Positions 35,971-45,297 of a DNA stretch of 64,000 bases are shown here, piece by piece; position 1 is the stretch's first letter; the number at the start of each line of letters is the position of its first letter. The DNA is from Pseudomonadota bacterium (GTDB taxonomy: Bacteria; Desulfobacterota; Binatia; Binatales; Binataceae). The translations under genes and the position numbers were made by a program. The stretch covers positions 1-64,000 of the forward strand of contig JAJPIF010000023.1 of assembly GCA_021324885.1 (NCBI GenBank). The letters run 5' to 3'. Below the pieces are notes generated by a model. That model saw nothing but the letters and a program-made list of their open reading frames with translations. It made no database searches and was not told the origin of the DNA.

Positions 35971-36035
35971 GAGATCAGGACTGACGTGCGGCGGCCCCTT
36001 TTCTGAGTTCGACTGTCTCTCCTGACTTCTCAATC

Positions 36036-37346
36036 TCAATCCTGGTGCTTGCGCAGGAAGGTTGGCACATCCAGGTCGTCGTTGTTGTCCACCTGGTTGC
36101 CGGGCTCCAGCTTGATTTCCTTCTGACCGGCCTCCTGCGAGCGGCGCTTGAAGGTCGGGATATCGAGGCTGTCGTCCACCAGCAGCCCCAGCCGGCGCAC
36201 CGGCTTGTTGGGGAACATCTTAACCTGCGCTGGCGCGACGGGCTCCGCGCTCGGCTCCATCGGACGAGTGGCGGCGGACTGCACTGGCGCCGTGACTCCC
36301 GACCGCGTCGGAATCGGCGGCGGCGCGGGGGGCAGCGCCGTGGTCATCGGGCTGCTGCTGACCACGGTGCGGGGGGCGTAGCGGGTTTCGAGGTCGCCGA
36401 ATCCGGTCGCGATCACGGTGACGCGAATCTCGTCGGAGAGTTGATCGTCGATCACGGCGCCGAAGATGATGTTGGCGTCCTCGTGCGCCTCTTCCTGGAT
36501 CAGGCTGGCCGCCTCGTTTACCTCGTACAGCGACAGGTCGGCGCCGCCGGTCACGTTGATCAGAAGGCCGCGCGCGCCCTTGATCGACAGGTCTTCCAGC
36601 AGCGGGCTGGAGATCGCGCGCTGCGCCGCCTCCACCGCCCGGTTCTCCCCCGAAGCGGTCGCCGCACCCATCATCGCCAGTCCCATCTCGGCCATGATCG
36701 AGCGCACGTCGGCGAAATCAAGATTGATCAGGCCGTGTACGGTGACCAGCTCGGAGATTCCGCGCACCGCCTGGAGCAGCACTTCGTCGGCGCGCTGGAA
36801 CGCTTCGCGCAGCGGGGTGTTGCGGCTGGCGACCGACAGCAGGCGCTGATTGGGAATCGTGATGAGCGTATCGACGGCGGCCTTGAGTTCGCGCATGCCG
36901 TCCTCGGCCTGCGTCATGCGTTTGCGGCCCTCGAACTGGAACGGTTTGGTGACGACCCCCACCGTCAGCGCGCCGGATTCGCGGGCCAGCCGTGCGATTA
37001 CCGGTGCGGAGCCGGTGCCGGTGCCGCCGCCCATCCCGGCGGTCACGAACACCATCTCGGCGTCGGAGAGCACCTCGCGCAGCCGCTCCTCATCCTCGAG
37101 CGCGGCCTTGCGCCCGATCTCGGGATTGCCTCCGGTGCCGCGTCCCCGCGTAAGCTGCTGGCCGATTTGCAACCTGACGGGGGCGATATTGTTTTGCAGC
37201 GCCTGGATATCGGTATTGACGGAGATGAACTCGACGTTGCGCAAACCGGCCGAAATCATGTGATTGACCGCGTTGCCGCCGCATCCACCCGCGCCGATAA
37301 CTTTGATCCGAGCGCCCGGATCGGGCGTTTCAACCAATTCGATCAT
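36036..37346 (-). CDS. ftsZ: Cell-division GTPase FtsZ
   Basis: A 436-residue tubulin homologue that polymerises into the Z ring. The GTP-binding [12 protein letters not shown] and the T7-loop NLDFAD are intact. The C terminus is unusual: it holds the motif LDIPTFKRR (394-402) and, 22 residues later, a second one, LDVPTFLRK (425-433), at the very end where the conserved C-terminal peptide belongs. ATG 37346 with GAGGAGG eight bases upstream is the start rather than GTG 37367. It is the last gene of the dcw cluster, 64 bases after ftsA. Confidence 0.97.
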   Translation of the reverse strand: MIELVETPDPGARIKVIGAGGCGGNAVNHMISAGLRNVEFISVNTDIQALQNNIAPVRLQIGQQLTRGRGTGGNPEIGRKAALEDEERLREVLSDAEMVFVTAGMGGGTGTGSAPVIARLARESGALTVGVVTKPFQFEGRKRMTQAEDGMRELKAAVDTLITIPNQRLLSVASRNTPLREAFQRADEVLLQAVRGISELVTVHGLINLDFADVRSIMAEMGLAMMGAATASGENRAVEAAQRAISSPLLEDLSIKGARGLLINVTGGADLSLYEVNEAASLIQEEAHEDANIIFGAVIDDQLSDEIRVTVIATGFGDLETRYAPRTVVSSSPMTTALPPAPPPIPTRSGVTAPVQSAATRPMEPSAEPVAPAQVKMFPNKPVRRLGLLVDDSLDIPTFKRRSQEAGQKEIKLEPGNQVDNNDDLDVPTFLRKHQD

Positions 37347-37410
37347 TGCTGGATCCTCCTCAACCACTCCACTTGGGCGACCGGCACACAGGCGCGCGGT
37401 GCGCCGGAAT

Positions 37411-38634
37411 TTAAAAGAAATCTCGTACCCATTCGCTCACGCGCGAGCGCAATTTGTTCCATCGCCGCTGCCGCGAGCCGGCCGGGCGCCCGTTGGTGCG
37501 CGCCATCAGCAACAGTCCCGCGACGGTGGCGAACATCGGTTTCATCAAATCCTCGGGCATGCCCGCGAGGTTGACCGGCAGACCGCGCCGCACGGGTAGA
37601 TTGAACACCCGCTCGGCCAGCTCCTGGGTTCCTTCGAGCAGCGAACTGCCGCCGACCAGCACCAGTCCGGACGCGAGTGCTTCGGCCACCCCGGAACGGA
37701 TCAGTTCGCGCTGGACCATGGCAAAAATCTCTTCCATCCGCGGCTCGAGGATTTCGCCCAGCAGCCGGCGCGCGATAATCCGCGGCTCGCGCCCGCCAAC
37801 TCCGGGGACGCTGACCATCTCGTCGCGTCCCACCACGATATTGGTGGCGACGCCGTAGGCGGTTTTAAGGCGCTCCGCGTCGGCCAGCGCGGTGCGCAGT
37901 CCGGCCGCCAGGTCGCCGGTCAGATGGTTGCCGCCCAGCGGCAGCACCGCGGTATGCATCACCGCGCCGCCGTGAAAGACGATGATATCGGTGGTGCCGC
38001 CGCCGATATCGACCAGCGCCACTCCCAGTTCGCGCTCCTCGGCGAACAGCGCCGCTTCCGCCGACGCCAGCGGCTCCAGCACCATCACGGTGGCGTCGAC
38101 GCCGGCGCGCTCGCAGCATTTCACCAGGTTCTGCGCGTAGCTTTGCGCGGCGGTCACGATATGGATGCGCGCTTCCAGCCGCACCCCGGCCATCCCGACC
38201 GGATCGTGAACGCCTTCCTGTTCGTCGACCGCGAACTGCTGCGGCAGCACGTGCAGCACCTGGCGGTCGAGCGGAATGGCCACCGCTCGCGCCGCGTCGA
38301 TCACGCGATCGACATCGCGCGCTCCGACCTCGCCGCCACGCACGGCAACGATTCCATGACTGTTGAAGCCGCGGATATGAGAGCCGGCAATCCCGACGGT
38401 GGCGGCGGCAATCTTCACCCCCGCGCTTTTCTCGGCTTCGACCACCGCGTGGCGAATCGATTCGACGGTGGCGTCAATGTTGACGACCACGCCTTTGCGC
38501 AGTCCTGCGCAGGGCACCACGCCGTAACCGAGCACGGCCATCGCGCCGCTGTTACCGTTGCCCTCGGCGACTTCCGCGACCAGCGCGCAGGTTTTGCTGG
38601 TGCCGATATCCAATGCGCTCAGGATGTTCCTCAT
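37411..38634 (-). CDS. ftsA: Cell-division protein FtsA
   Basis: A 407-residue actin-like ATPase that tethers FtsZ to the membrane. The N-terminal [15 protein letters not shown] phosphate-1 loop and [13 protein letters not shown] phosphate-2 loop are clear. The C-terminal end ([15 protein letters not shown]) is an amphipathic helix of the membrane-targeting type. Its ATG overlaps the ftsQ stop as ATGA. Confidence 0.96.
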   Translation of the reverse strand: MRNILSALDIGTSKTCALVAEVAEGNGNSGAMAVLGYGVVPCAGLRKGVVVNIDATVESIRHAVVEAEKSAGVKIAAATVGIAGSHIRGFNSHGIVAVRGGEVGARDVDRVIDAARAVAIPLDRQVLHVLPQQFAVDEQEGVHDPVGMAGVRLEARIHIVTAAQSYAQNLVKCCERAGVDATVMVLEPLASAEAALFAEERELGVALVDIGGGTTDIIVFHGGAVMHTAVLPLGGNHLTGDLAAGLRTALADAERLKTAYGVATNIVVGRDEMVSVPGVGGREPRIIARRLLGEILEPRMEEIFAMVQRELIRSGVAEALASGLVLVGGSSLLEGTQELAERVFNLPVRRGLPVNLAGMPEDLMKPMFATVAGLLLMARTNGRPAGSRQRRWNKLRSRVSEWVRDFF

Positions 38635-39341
38635 CGTAGCGCAGACTCCCTGCCGGGCGCGGGACGGCGCGGCTGCAGCCCGATTTCCGCCAGCGCGACA
38701 TTGACCGGCTCGCGCAAACGCACGACCCCTTCGCCTGCCGTTGTCATATCCAGCGCGGTCACCAGATCGAGATGGTCGCGCCAGCGGTTCATAATTGCGG
38801 CGGCATGCGCCAATTCGTCGGATGCGCGCGCGCGGTCCAGGACCACGATGGTGTGAGTGTGTTGAAGATAAAGGGTCGCGATGCCGTCGTCTGCCACTCT
38901 TACCTCGGAAATCAGTTCGTTTAACGCCGCCTCCGCGCGAACCACGAGTTCGGCGCAGTCAACCATCTCGGCGCCGGTCATCGAATCGAGGGCGGGACCG
39001 CTGATAATCGGAAGGTCGCTGACGTTTTGCGCGGAAACCGGCCCGCGTAATTCGCCGCTGGCCAGCAAGTTGTAAAATCCGTCGGTCCTTTCGACTACGG
39101 CTACGGCGCCGTCGCTCTCGCGTCGGGGCAGGTCGGGGCGGGTCCGCAGATGGAAACGGGCGAGGATTCGCGACAGACTGGATGAGGAATTCAGCGTGCG
39201 GGCGCGATTGGCCACACTCAGGCCCGCGTACATGCCCAACGCGAAGAACGCGCACAGCGCGACGCCAAGCAATCGCCAGCCCCATTCGGACTTCTGCTTT
39301 TTTTTCCTCCGCTGCGCCACCACACCACCTGCCAACCGCAA
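38631..39341 (-). CDS. ftsQ: FtsQ-like division protein, apparently lacking POTRA
   Basis: A 236-residue protein in the ftsQ position with a basic N terminus, one transmembrane helix (about 22-43), and a C-terminal beta-domain-like part (GELRGPVSAQNVSDLPIISGP, then HTIVVLDRA). The ~70-residue POTRA domain expected after the membrane segment seems missing: only ~50 residues, poor in POTRA features, separate helix and beta domain. The identity rests on position and partial similarity. The stop overlaps the ftsA start as ATGA. Confidence 0.65.
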   Translation of the reverse strand: MRLAGGVVAQRRKKKQKSEWGWRLLGVALCAFFALGMYAGLSVANRARTLNSSSSLSRILARFHLRTRPDLPRRESDGAVAVVERTDGFYNLLASGELRGPVSAQNVSDLPIISGPALDSMTGAEMVDCAELVVRAEAALNELISEVRVADDGIATLYLQHTHTIVVLDRARASDELAHAAAIMNRWRDHLDLVTALDMTTAGEGVVRLREPVNVALAEIGLQPRRPAPGRESALR

Positions 39342-39387
39342 TCCGCGATCGGGCTGAAATTCGCCTTTCAGTTGGTCCGAAAGAGGC

Positions 39388-40290
39388 TTACCATTCGCCG
39401 ACCAGTTTCACTTCGGGCTCCAGTCTTATCCCAGTCTGTTGCTCAACCTTCTGACACGCCAAATCCATCAAGGCACGCACGTCGGCCGCGCGCGCGCCGC
39501 CCAGATTGACGATAAAATTCGCATGCTGCCGAGAAAAAGCGGCGCCGCCGATACACTCGCCCTTGAGCCCGCACGCTTCCAGCAGGCGTCCGGCAAAGTT
39601 GCCCGGCGGATTTCTGAAAATCGAACCGGCGTTGGGCACTCCCTGAGGCTGGCGCGCGGCGCGTTTAGCCTTGAGTTCCGACACTTTCGCGCGCAGCGCC
39701 TCGCGGTCGGCGGGTCTCAAGTTGAATTCAACCGCAGCGACGACAAATCCTGGCGGCAAAGCAGTTTGGCGGTAGGAGAAGTGGATTTCCCTACCGTCCA
39801 ACGTGACCAGACGGCCGTCGTGATGGGCGCCGCGCACGGACGAAACCACCGGCGCCAATTCGCCGCCAAAAGCGCCCGCATTCATAATCAACGCGCCGCC
39901 GACACTGCCCGGGATGCCTTCGCCATACTCCAGGCCCGCCAAACCATGCGCTACCGCCAGCGCAACCACTTCGCCGAACGGCGCCGCCGCCCCCGCCTTC
40001 AGCCGGCAACCGTTAACCTGAATTTCCTTAAAGCCGGAGCCCAGCCGCAGCACCAGTCCGCGCACGCCGCGGTCGCTGATCAGGATGTTGGTTCCGGTGC
40101 CCAGGCAAAGGGCGGGAACCTGATGGCGGCTGGCGATTGCCAGCGCATCGGCAAGTTCGCGTTCATCTTCCACTTCGATCGCGAAATCGGCCGGCCCCCC
40201 AATCCGAAATGACGTCAGCTCGGCCAGCGGCTGTCCGCGCCTGACGCGCGCACCGAATCGCGCGGTGAGACTGGCTTCAAACGCGCTCAT
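39388..40290 (-). CDS. murB: UDP-N-acetylenolpyruvoylglucosamine reductase MurB
   Basis: A 300-residue FAD enzyme that reduces enolpyruvyl-UDP-GlcNAc to UDP-MurNAc. FAD-binding SFRIGGPADF, the catalytic Ser in GSIFRNPP, and GAAFSRQHANFIVN are present. It lacks the extra loop of type I enzymes and so is type II. ATG 40290 has GGAGG nine bases upstream; the longer frame (40308) would bury this site inside the gene. It overlaps murC by 14 bases. ddl, often next, is absent. Confidence 0.95.
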   Translation of the reverse strand: MSAFEASLTARFGARVRRGQPLAELTSFRIGGPADFAIEVEDERELADALAIASRHQVPALCLGTGTNILISDRGVRGLVLRLGSGFKEIQVNGCRLKAGAAAPFGEVVALAVAHGLAGLEYGEGIPGSVGGALIMNAGAFGGELAPVVSSVRGAHHDGRLVTLDGREIHFSYRQTALPPGFVVAAVEFNLRPADREALRAKVSELKAKRAARQPQGVPNAGSIFRNPPGNFAGRLLEACGLKGECIGGAAFSRQHANFIVNLGGARAADVRALMDLACQKVEQQTGIRLEPEVKLVGEW

Positions 40291-41701
40291 CGGATTGCGC
40301 CTCCGCATTGAGCGCGGCGAGAATACTTTCGCCGATCCGGTAAACGTCGCCTGCGCCCAGGGTCGCGATCAGATCGCCGGGGACGGAATCGGCGGCCACG
40401 CGCAGCGCCGGGTTGGGTTCGTCGCCCAGGTAATGCACGTCAACGTGGCCGCGCGCGCGCATCGCTTCGTAAAGCCGCCGCGACGTAACCCCGGCAATCG
40501 GCTCTTCTCCGGCGGAATAAACTTCGGCCAGATAAAGCACATCAGCGTCATCGAAAGCACCGATAAATTCGTCAAAAAGATCGCGCAGACGGGTAAAGCG
40601 ATGGGGCTGAAAGACGGCGACGATACGGCGGTGGAAGCAGGCGCGAGCGGCGGCCAGCGTGGCGCGCACTTCCTGCGGATGATGGGCGTAATCGTCAAGC
40701 ACGATCCGTCCAGCGCCTTCGCCCTTGATTTCGAAGCGGCGCGAGATACCGCCAAATTTGCGCAGCGCCGCCGCCGCGGTTGCAAACGGAATGCGAAGCT
40801 CCAACCCAACCGCAATCGCCGCCAGCGAATTAAGCGCCACATGACGTCCCGGCATTGGCACCGTAATCCGGCCAAGCGGTTCGCCCTTGTGCACGACCTT
40901 GAAGGAAGTGGAAAGACCGTCGATTTCGATGTCTTGCGCGCGCAGATCGGCGTCGGGCGCCTCGCCGTAGGTAAGGACCAGTTTGCGCGCCTGCGGCAGC
41001 AAGCCGCGCACGCTGGGACTGTCGATCCCGAGGATAGCCACGCCGTAAAACGGAACGCGGTTGATGAAGCTGAGATAAGCCTCGCGCACCCGATCCATCG
41101 TGCCGTAGTAATCCAGATGCTCGGGATCGATATTGGTGACCACCGCGATGGTTGGGAGCAGGAGCAGAAAGGAGGCGTCGCTCTCGTCGGCTTCGGCCAC
41201 CATGAAATCACCGCGGCCCAGGCGGACGTTGGTGCCTCGCGAGCGCATATTGCCGCCAATCGCGACGGTCGGATCCAGCCCCGCTTCCTCCAGGACCAAT
41301 GCCACCAGCGAAGTGGTAGTGGTCTTGCCGTGGGTTCCCGCAACCGCCACTCCCAACCGCGCCAAACGCAGAAGTTCACCAAGCATCTCGGCGCGCGGAA
41401 TAACCGGAATACCCAACTCGCGGGCCCGCTGCACTTCGGGATTTGAAAATTTCACCGCCGAGGAAATTACCAACGCGTCGAGGTCGGGACGGATGTGGTC
41501 GGGATGGTGTCCGGCGGTGATGCTGGCCCCCAGCCCGATCAGTCGATCGGTGACGCGGGTCGGCTGCAGATCGCATCCGCTGACCGTAAAGTTCAGGCGC
41601 AGACACAATTCCGCGATTCCGCTCATGCCGGCGCCGCCGATTCCCACGAAATGGAGCCGGCGTGGGCCCGTCAGGAGGCCTTTCGGTATAGCCGTGCTCA
41701 T
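40277..41701 (-). CDS. murC: UDP-N-acetylmuramate-L-alanine ligase MurC
   Basis: A 474-residue Mur ligase adding L-alanine to UDP-MurNAc. Rossmann-like VGIGGAGMSGIAE at the start, ATP-binding GTHGKTTTTSL and later DDYAHHP are diagnostic. ATG 41701 overlaps the murG stop as ATGA; a start at 41728 would extend into murG. Confidence 0.96.
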   Translation of the reverse strand: MSTAIPKGLLTGPRRLHFVGIGGAGMSGIAELCLRLNFTVSGCDLQPTRVTDRLIGLGASITAGHHPDHIRPDLDALVISSAVKFSNPEVQRARELGIPVIPRAEMLGELLRLARLGVAVAGTHGKTTTTSLVALVLEEAGLDPTVAIGGNMRSRGTNVRLGRGDFMVAEADESDASFLLLLPTIAVVTNIDPEHLDYYGTMDRVREAYLSFINRVPFYGVAILGIDSPSVRGLLPQARKLVLTYGEAPDADLRAQDIEIDGLSTSFKVVHKGEPLGRITVPMPGRHVALNSLAAIAVGLELRIPFATAAAALRKFGGISRRFEIKGEGAGRIVLDDYAHHPQEVRATLAAARACFHRRIVAVFQPHRFTRLRDLFDEFIGAFDDADVLYLAEVYSAGEEPIAGVTSRRLYEAMRARGHVDVHYLGDEPNPALRVAADSVPGDLIATLGAGDVYRIGESILAALNAEAQSDERV

Positions 41702-42774
41702 GCCGCCTCCTGAACGATTTCCAGACATGCCCTGGCGATGGCGGATGCGGCGTCGGGTTTGGCTGCACGCCGGGCCGCCTGCGCCATGCTTTCGAGCCGC
41801 GAGCGGTCGTTGATCAATTCGCGGATTACCCGCGCAAGATTATCCCCAAGTTGGTCATCGTCGGTCACGATTATGGCCGCGCCCTGACGCTCCAGGGTGC
41901 GCGCGTTGTGTTCCTGCTGGCGGTCTCGATGGAAAGGGTAGGGCACCAAAACGCTGGGTTTTCCAGCCAAAGCGACTTCAGAGACGGTCATGGCGCCGGC
42001 GCGCGCCACAACCAGATCGGCCTGCGCAAACGCCTCCGCCATCGCATAGATGAAGGGTACCACTTCCGCCTCAATCGCCGCCTGTTGATAACCGCTTCGG
42101 ACCAACCCTTCGTCAGCCGTCCCGGTCTGATGAACGATTTTAAGATTTATAACAGCTTTATTCAAAATTTCAAAGGCTTTAAGGGCACCAATATTCAGAC
42201 GATGCGCACCGCTCGATCCACCTAAAACAAGGATTGAAAATCGATCCGCCTGTGGACGGAGCTTGTGGACGGGGGCAAAGCGGACGGGATTGCCGGTGAC
42301 TTGCACCTTGAACTGGGGCAGCAGCGGCAGCGAATCCTCAAAGGCGACGCAAATCCGTCGCGCAAATCGCGCCAGCACCCGATTGGTCAGGCCCGGACGC
42401 GTATTTTGTTCCATCAGCAGCAACGGAATACGCAAACTCAAGGCGCCGACCGCAGCCGGCATCGACGCGTAGCCGCCCACGCCCACCACCAACTCAGGCC
42501 CCCAGCTCTTGAGCAGCGCGCGCGCGCGGATTATCGCCTTCGCCATCTTGAGCAAAGCGATCGGCACTTCGCGCGCGCCGTGCCCTGCGACGCCGCCGAC
42601 ATCGAGCAATTCGTATGCAAAACCGCTGCGCGACAGGAATTGCTGGTCCAGACCCGCTTTAGTCCCGACGAACAACAGCTCGGTGTCCGGACGCATCCGC
42701 TTTAGTTCCTCACCCACCGCCAGGGCAGGTGAGAGATGGCCGCCGGTGCCGCCGCCTGAAATCACCACTCTCAT
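41698..42774 (-). CDS. murG: GlcNAc transferase MurG
   Basis: A 358-residue membrane-associated GT28 enzyme that converts lipid I to lipid II. The N-terminal GGGTGGHLSPALA, the LEQNTRPGLTNR loop and the GGSSGAHRLN nucleotide site are typical. The frame is open to 43221 inside ftsW, but the start is ATG 42774, which overlaps the ftsW stop as ATGA. Confidence 0.96.
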   Translation of the reverse strand: MRVVISGGGTGGHLSPALAVGEELKRMRPDTELLFVGTKAGLDQQFLSRSGFAYELLDVGGVAGHGAREVPIALLKMAKAIIRARALLKSWGPELVVGVGGYASMPAAVGALSLRIPLLLMEQNTRPGLTNRVLARFARRICVAFEDSLPLLPQFKVQVTGNPVRFAPVHKLRPQADRFSILVLGGSSGAHRLNIGALKAFEILNKAVINLKIVHQTGTADEGLVRSGYQQAAIEAEVVPFIYAMAEAFAQADLVVARAGAMTVSEVALAGKPSVLVPYPFHRDRQQEHNARTLERQGAAIIVTDDDQLGDNLARVIRELINDRSRLESMAQAARRAAKPDAASAIARACLEIVQEAA

Positions 42775-43961
42775 CGCGTCATCACCGAACGGCGCGCCAG
42801 GGCCATCAGCATGCCCACGGCGGTCAGCGAAACCACCATCGAAGTCCCGCCATAGCTGAGGAACGGGAGCGGCAATCCCTTGGTGGGAACCAGTCCGGTG
42901 ACCACCGCCATGTTGACGAAAGCCTGCAACGAGATGAGCGCGGTTAACCCGACCGCAAGCAGGCTGCCGAAACCATCCGCTTCGTTGCGCGCAATCCGCA
43001 TGCCGCGAATCAGGATGGTGATAAACAAGGCGATTACGACCAGCGCGCCGGCCACGCCGAATTCCTCGCCAATAACCGCAAACACAAAGTCGTTGTGGGC
43101 CTGCGGCAGATAGAACATTTTCTGGCGGCTGGCGCCCAATCCGACGCCCCATCCGCCGCCCGAGCCGAAAGCGATAAACGACTGAATCAGTTGAAAGCCG
43201 GAGCCGCGTGCGGTCCGCCATGGATCAAGAAATGCGGACAGGCGGCGCATCCGGTACGCCTTGTGTCCGGCCTGAATTGCCAATGCCAGAAGGGCGAAGC
43301 CGCCGGCTGCGGCCAGATGTCTGGCCTCCGCGCCCGCCGCGAACAGCATCGTGAACAGCAGCAGGGTCAGCATTACGGCGGCGCCGAAGTCCGGCTGCTT
43401 GAGCATGATCAGCGCCAGCACGCCGGTTATGGCGAGGGCGGGCAACAGGAATTTGGGAATTCCGAGCTTTTCCTGGTAATGGCTGAGATAGCGGGCGAGA
43501 AAGAACACAGTGGCCAGTTTCAGCATTTCCGAGGGTTCGAGCAGAATCGGCCCCAGCCGCACCCATCGCCGCGCGCCGCCGCGCACGATTCCCAAACCCG
43601 GAATCCAGACCGCCAGGGACATGAGCAACGCCATCAGCATCAGGGGTAAAGCGATCGCGCGCAGCCCGCGCAAGGAAAGCTGCGCCGCCACCGTCATCAT
43701 CACCAGACCAACACCGAGATTAAAAAGCTGGCGCTCGAAAAAATAAAAGGGATTCCCGGTTTTATCCAGTCCCAGAAAATACGTGGTGTTGAGCACCATC
43801 ATGAGGCCGAGCAGAATCAGCGCGGCCGCGGCGCTCCACAACCACGGATCGGCCCTTAAAGGCACGCCAATCTCAAAGCGCTCGAACCATTGCCTCGGAT
43901 CGAAAGACGGCTCGCGCGGCGTGAGCAGCAGGATTTGATTTGGACGCGCCGCCGATGGCAT
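42771..43961 (-). CDS. ftsW: SEDS peptidoglycan glycosyltransferase FtsW
   Basis: A 396-residue membrane protein with ten expected helices; polymerises glycan at the septum with FtsI. The SEDS motifs include PSEMLKLA and QSFIAFGSGGGWGVGLGASRQK-type loop (split here at about 265-286), plus LPLPFLSYGG near the end. GGAGG lies nine bases before the ATG. The gap to mraY is only 18 bases; murD, normally inserted here, is missing. Confidence 0.95.
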   Translation of the reverse strand: MPSAARPNQILLLTPREPSFDPRQWFERFEIGVPLRADPWLWSAAAALILLGLMMVLNTTYFLGLDKTGNPFYFFERQLFNLGVGLVMMTVAAQLSLRGLRAIALPLMLMALLMSLAVWIPGLGIVRGGARRWVRLGPILLEPSEMLKLATVFFLARYLSHYQEKLGIPKFLLPALAITGVLALIMLKQPDFGAAVMLTLLLFTMLFAAGAEARHLAAAGGFALLALAIQAGHKAYRMRRLSAFLDPWRTARGSGFQLIQSFIAFGSGGGWGVGLGASRQKMFYLPQAHNDFVFAVIGEEFGVAGALVVIALFITILIRGMRIARNEADGFGSLLAVGLTALISLQAFVNMAVVTGLVPTKGLPLPFLSYGGTSMVVSLTAVGMLMALARRSVMTR

Positions 43962-43979
43962 CTGGTCCCGCCTCCATGC

Positions 43980-45074
43980 TCACCGAAGTTTAAGCGTGCT
44001 GAGGGCGACCAGCGCGCAGACGATTGAGATGATCCAAAACCGCGTGACCACCACCGTTTCCGGCCATCCGGCAAGTTCGAAATGATGGTGCAGCGGCGCC
44101 ATGCGAAAGACCCGCCGATGGGTCGCCTTGTAGTAATAGCGCTGGATAATCACCGACACCGCTTCGATCACGAAGACGCCGCCAGCGATTACCAGCACCA
44201 ATTCCTGTTTGCACAGGACCGCGACCGTGCCCAGCGCCGCCCCCAGTCCCAGGGCGCCGACGTCGCCCATCATCATCGAGGCGGGATAGGCGTTGTACCA
44301 CAGGAACCCGAGCGAGGCGGCAATCAAGGCGCCGCAGAAGATCGCGATTTCGCCGACCCCAGGCACCGGAGGAATCGCCAGGTAGGCGGAAAACCTGGCG
44401 TTACCTGCAACATAGCAAAACACCCAATAGCAGAACGCGACCGTCATCACCGGGCCGATCGCCAATCCGTCCAGGCCGTCGGTCAGATTGACGGCGTTGG
44501 CGGAACCGACGATTACAACAGCGGCGAAGGGGATGAAGAGCAAGCCCAGATCGGGGTTGAGGTTCTTGAGAAACGGCACGGTCAGATTGGTGCTGAAACG
44601 CAGACGCGGATCATGATGGGCGAGTTCGAACAACACCGTTGCCGCCACCAGAGCGAACACGAACTGCCAGGTCAGCTTTTGCGGACCGCTCAAGCCCATG
44701 CCGCGGCCGCGGCGCAATTTCAGCATGTCATCGACCAGCCCGATCCCGCCAAAGGCCAGCGTCACCAGGACCGCGATCCAGACGTAAGGGTTGCGCACGT
44801 CGGCCAGCAGCAGGGTGGTGAGAGCGGTCGCGGCAAGAATCAGGACCCCGCCCATGGTCGGCGTGCCGGCCTTTTTCTGGTGGCTGGTAGGAACTTCATC
44901 GCGGATAGTCTGTCCGATATGGGCCTGGCGAAAGCGCTCGATCAGGACGGGACCGGTGGTCAGGGAAAAAGCGAGCGCGCCCAGCCCCGCCAGGACCGAG
45001 CGGAAGGTCACATAGCGCAGGACATTGAGCCCCGTGTAATGGCCGTGCAGAGTAAAGAGCACCAAATAAAGCAT
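43980..45074 (-). CDS. mraY: Phospho-MurNAc-pentapeptide translocase MraY
   Basis: A 364-residue integral membrane transferase that makes lipid I from UDP-MurNAc-pentapeptide and undecaprenyl phosphate. The start MLYLVLFTLH matches E. coli MLYHLL, so ATG 45074 is chosen over GTG 45092. KKAGTPTMGG, NLTDGLDGLAIG and HHHFE are catalytic or structural signatures. A 223-base gap separates it from murE. Confidence 0.96.
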   Translation of the reverse strand: MLYLVLFTLHGHYTGLNVLRYVTFRSVLAGLGALAFSLTTGPVLIERFRQAHIGQTIRDEVPTSHQKKAGTPTMGGVLILAATALTTLLLADVRNPYVWIAVLVTLAFGGIGLVDDMLKLRRGRGMGLSGPQKLTWQFVFALVAATVLFELAHHDPRLRFSTNLTVPFLKNLNPDLGLLFIPFAAVVIVGSANAVNLTDGLDGLAIGPVMTVAFCYWVFCYVAGNARFSAYLAIPPVPGVGEIAIFCGALIAASLGFLWYNAYPASMMMGDVGALGLGAALGTVAVLCKQELVLVIAGGVFVIEAVSVIIQRYYYKATHRRVFRMAPLHHHFELAGWPETVVVTRFWIISIVCALVALSTLKLR

Positions 45075-45138
45075 CAGTTCCGATCCGTCCACCCGACTTA
45101 CCCCACCGCACTTTCAAACCACACTGGGATCTGACGGC

Positions 45139-45167
45139 ATTATCAGGCAAGCCTCCGACCGCGTCCA
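45139..45167 (-). promoter_or_regulatory. Possible internal promoter before mraY
   Basis: On the minus strand TGGACG, a 17-base spacer and GATAAT (five of six) form a fair sigma-70 promoter in the murE-mraY gap, about 65 bases before the mraY start. It could allow separate transcription of the second half of the cluster. The 223-base gap otherwise has no gene; it lies where murF normally sits. Confidence 0.35.
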
Positions 45168-45297
45168 CCTCCGCCCGCAGCCATCCTCATCCATCGTCCG
45201 CCGCACCGCGCATCCGCCACTACCGGCCGAAGGCTTCCCCGACAATGCCGCCTTAAAAACAACTTCCGTATCGCCGCCTGTCCGCGATTGTTCGGGA

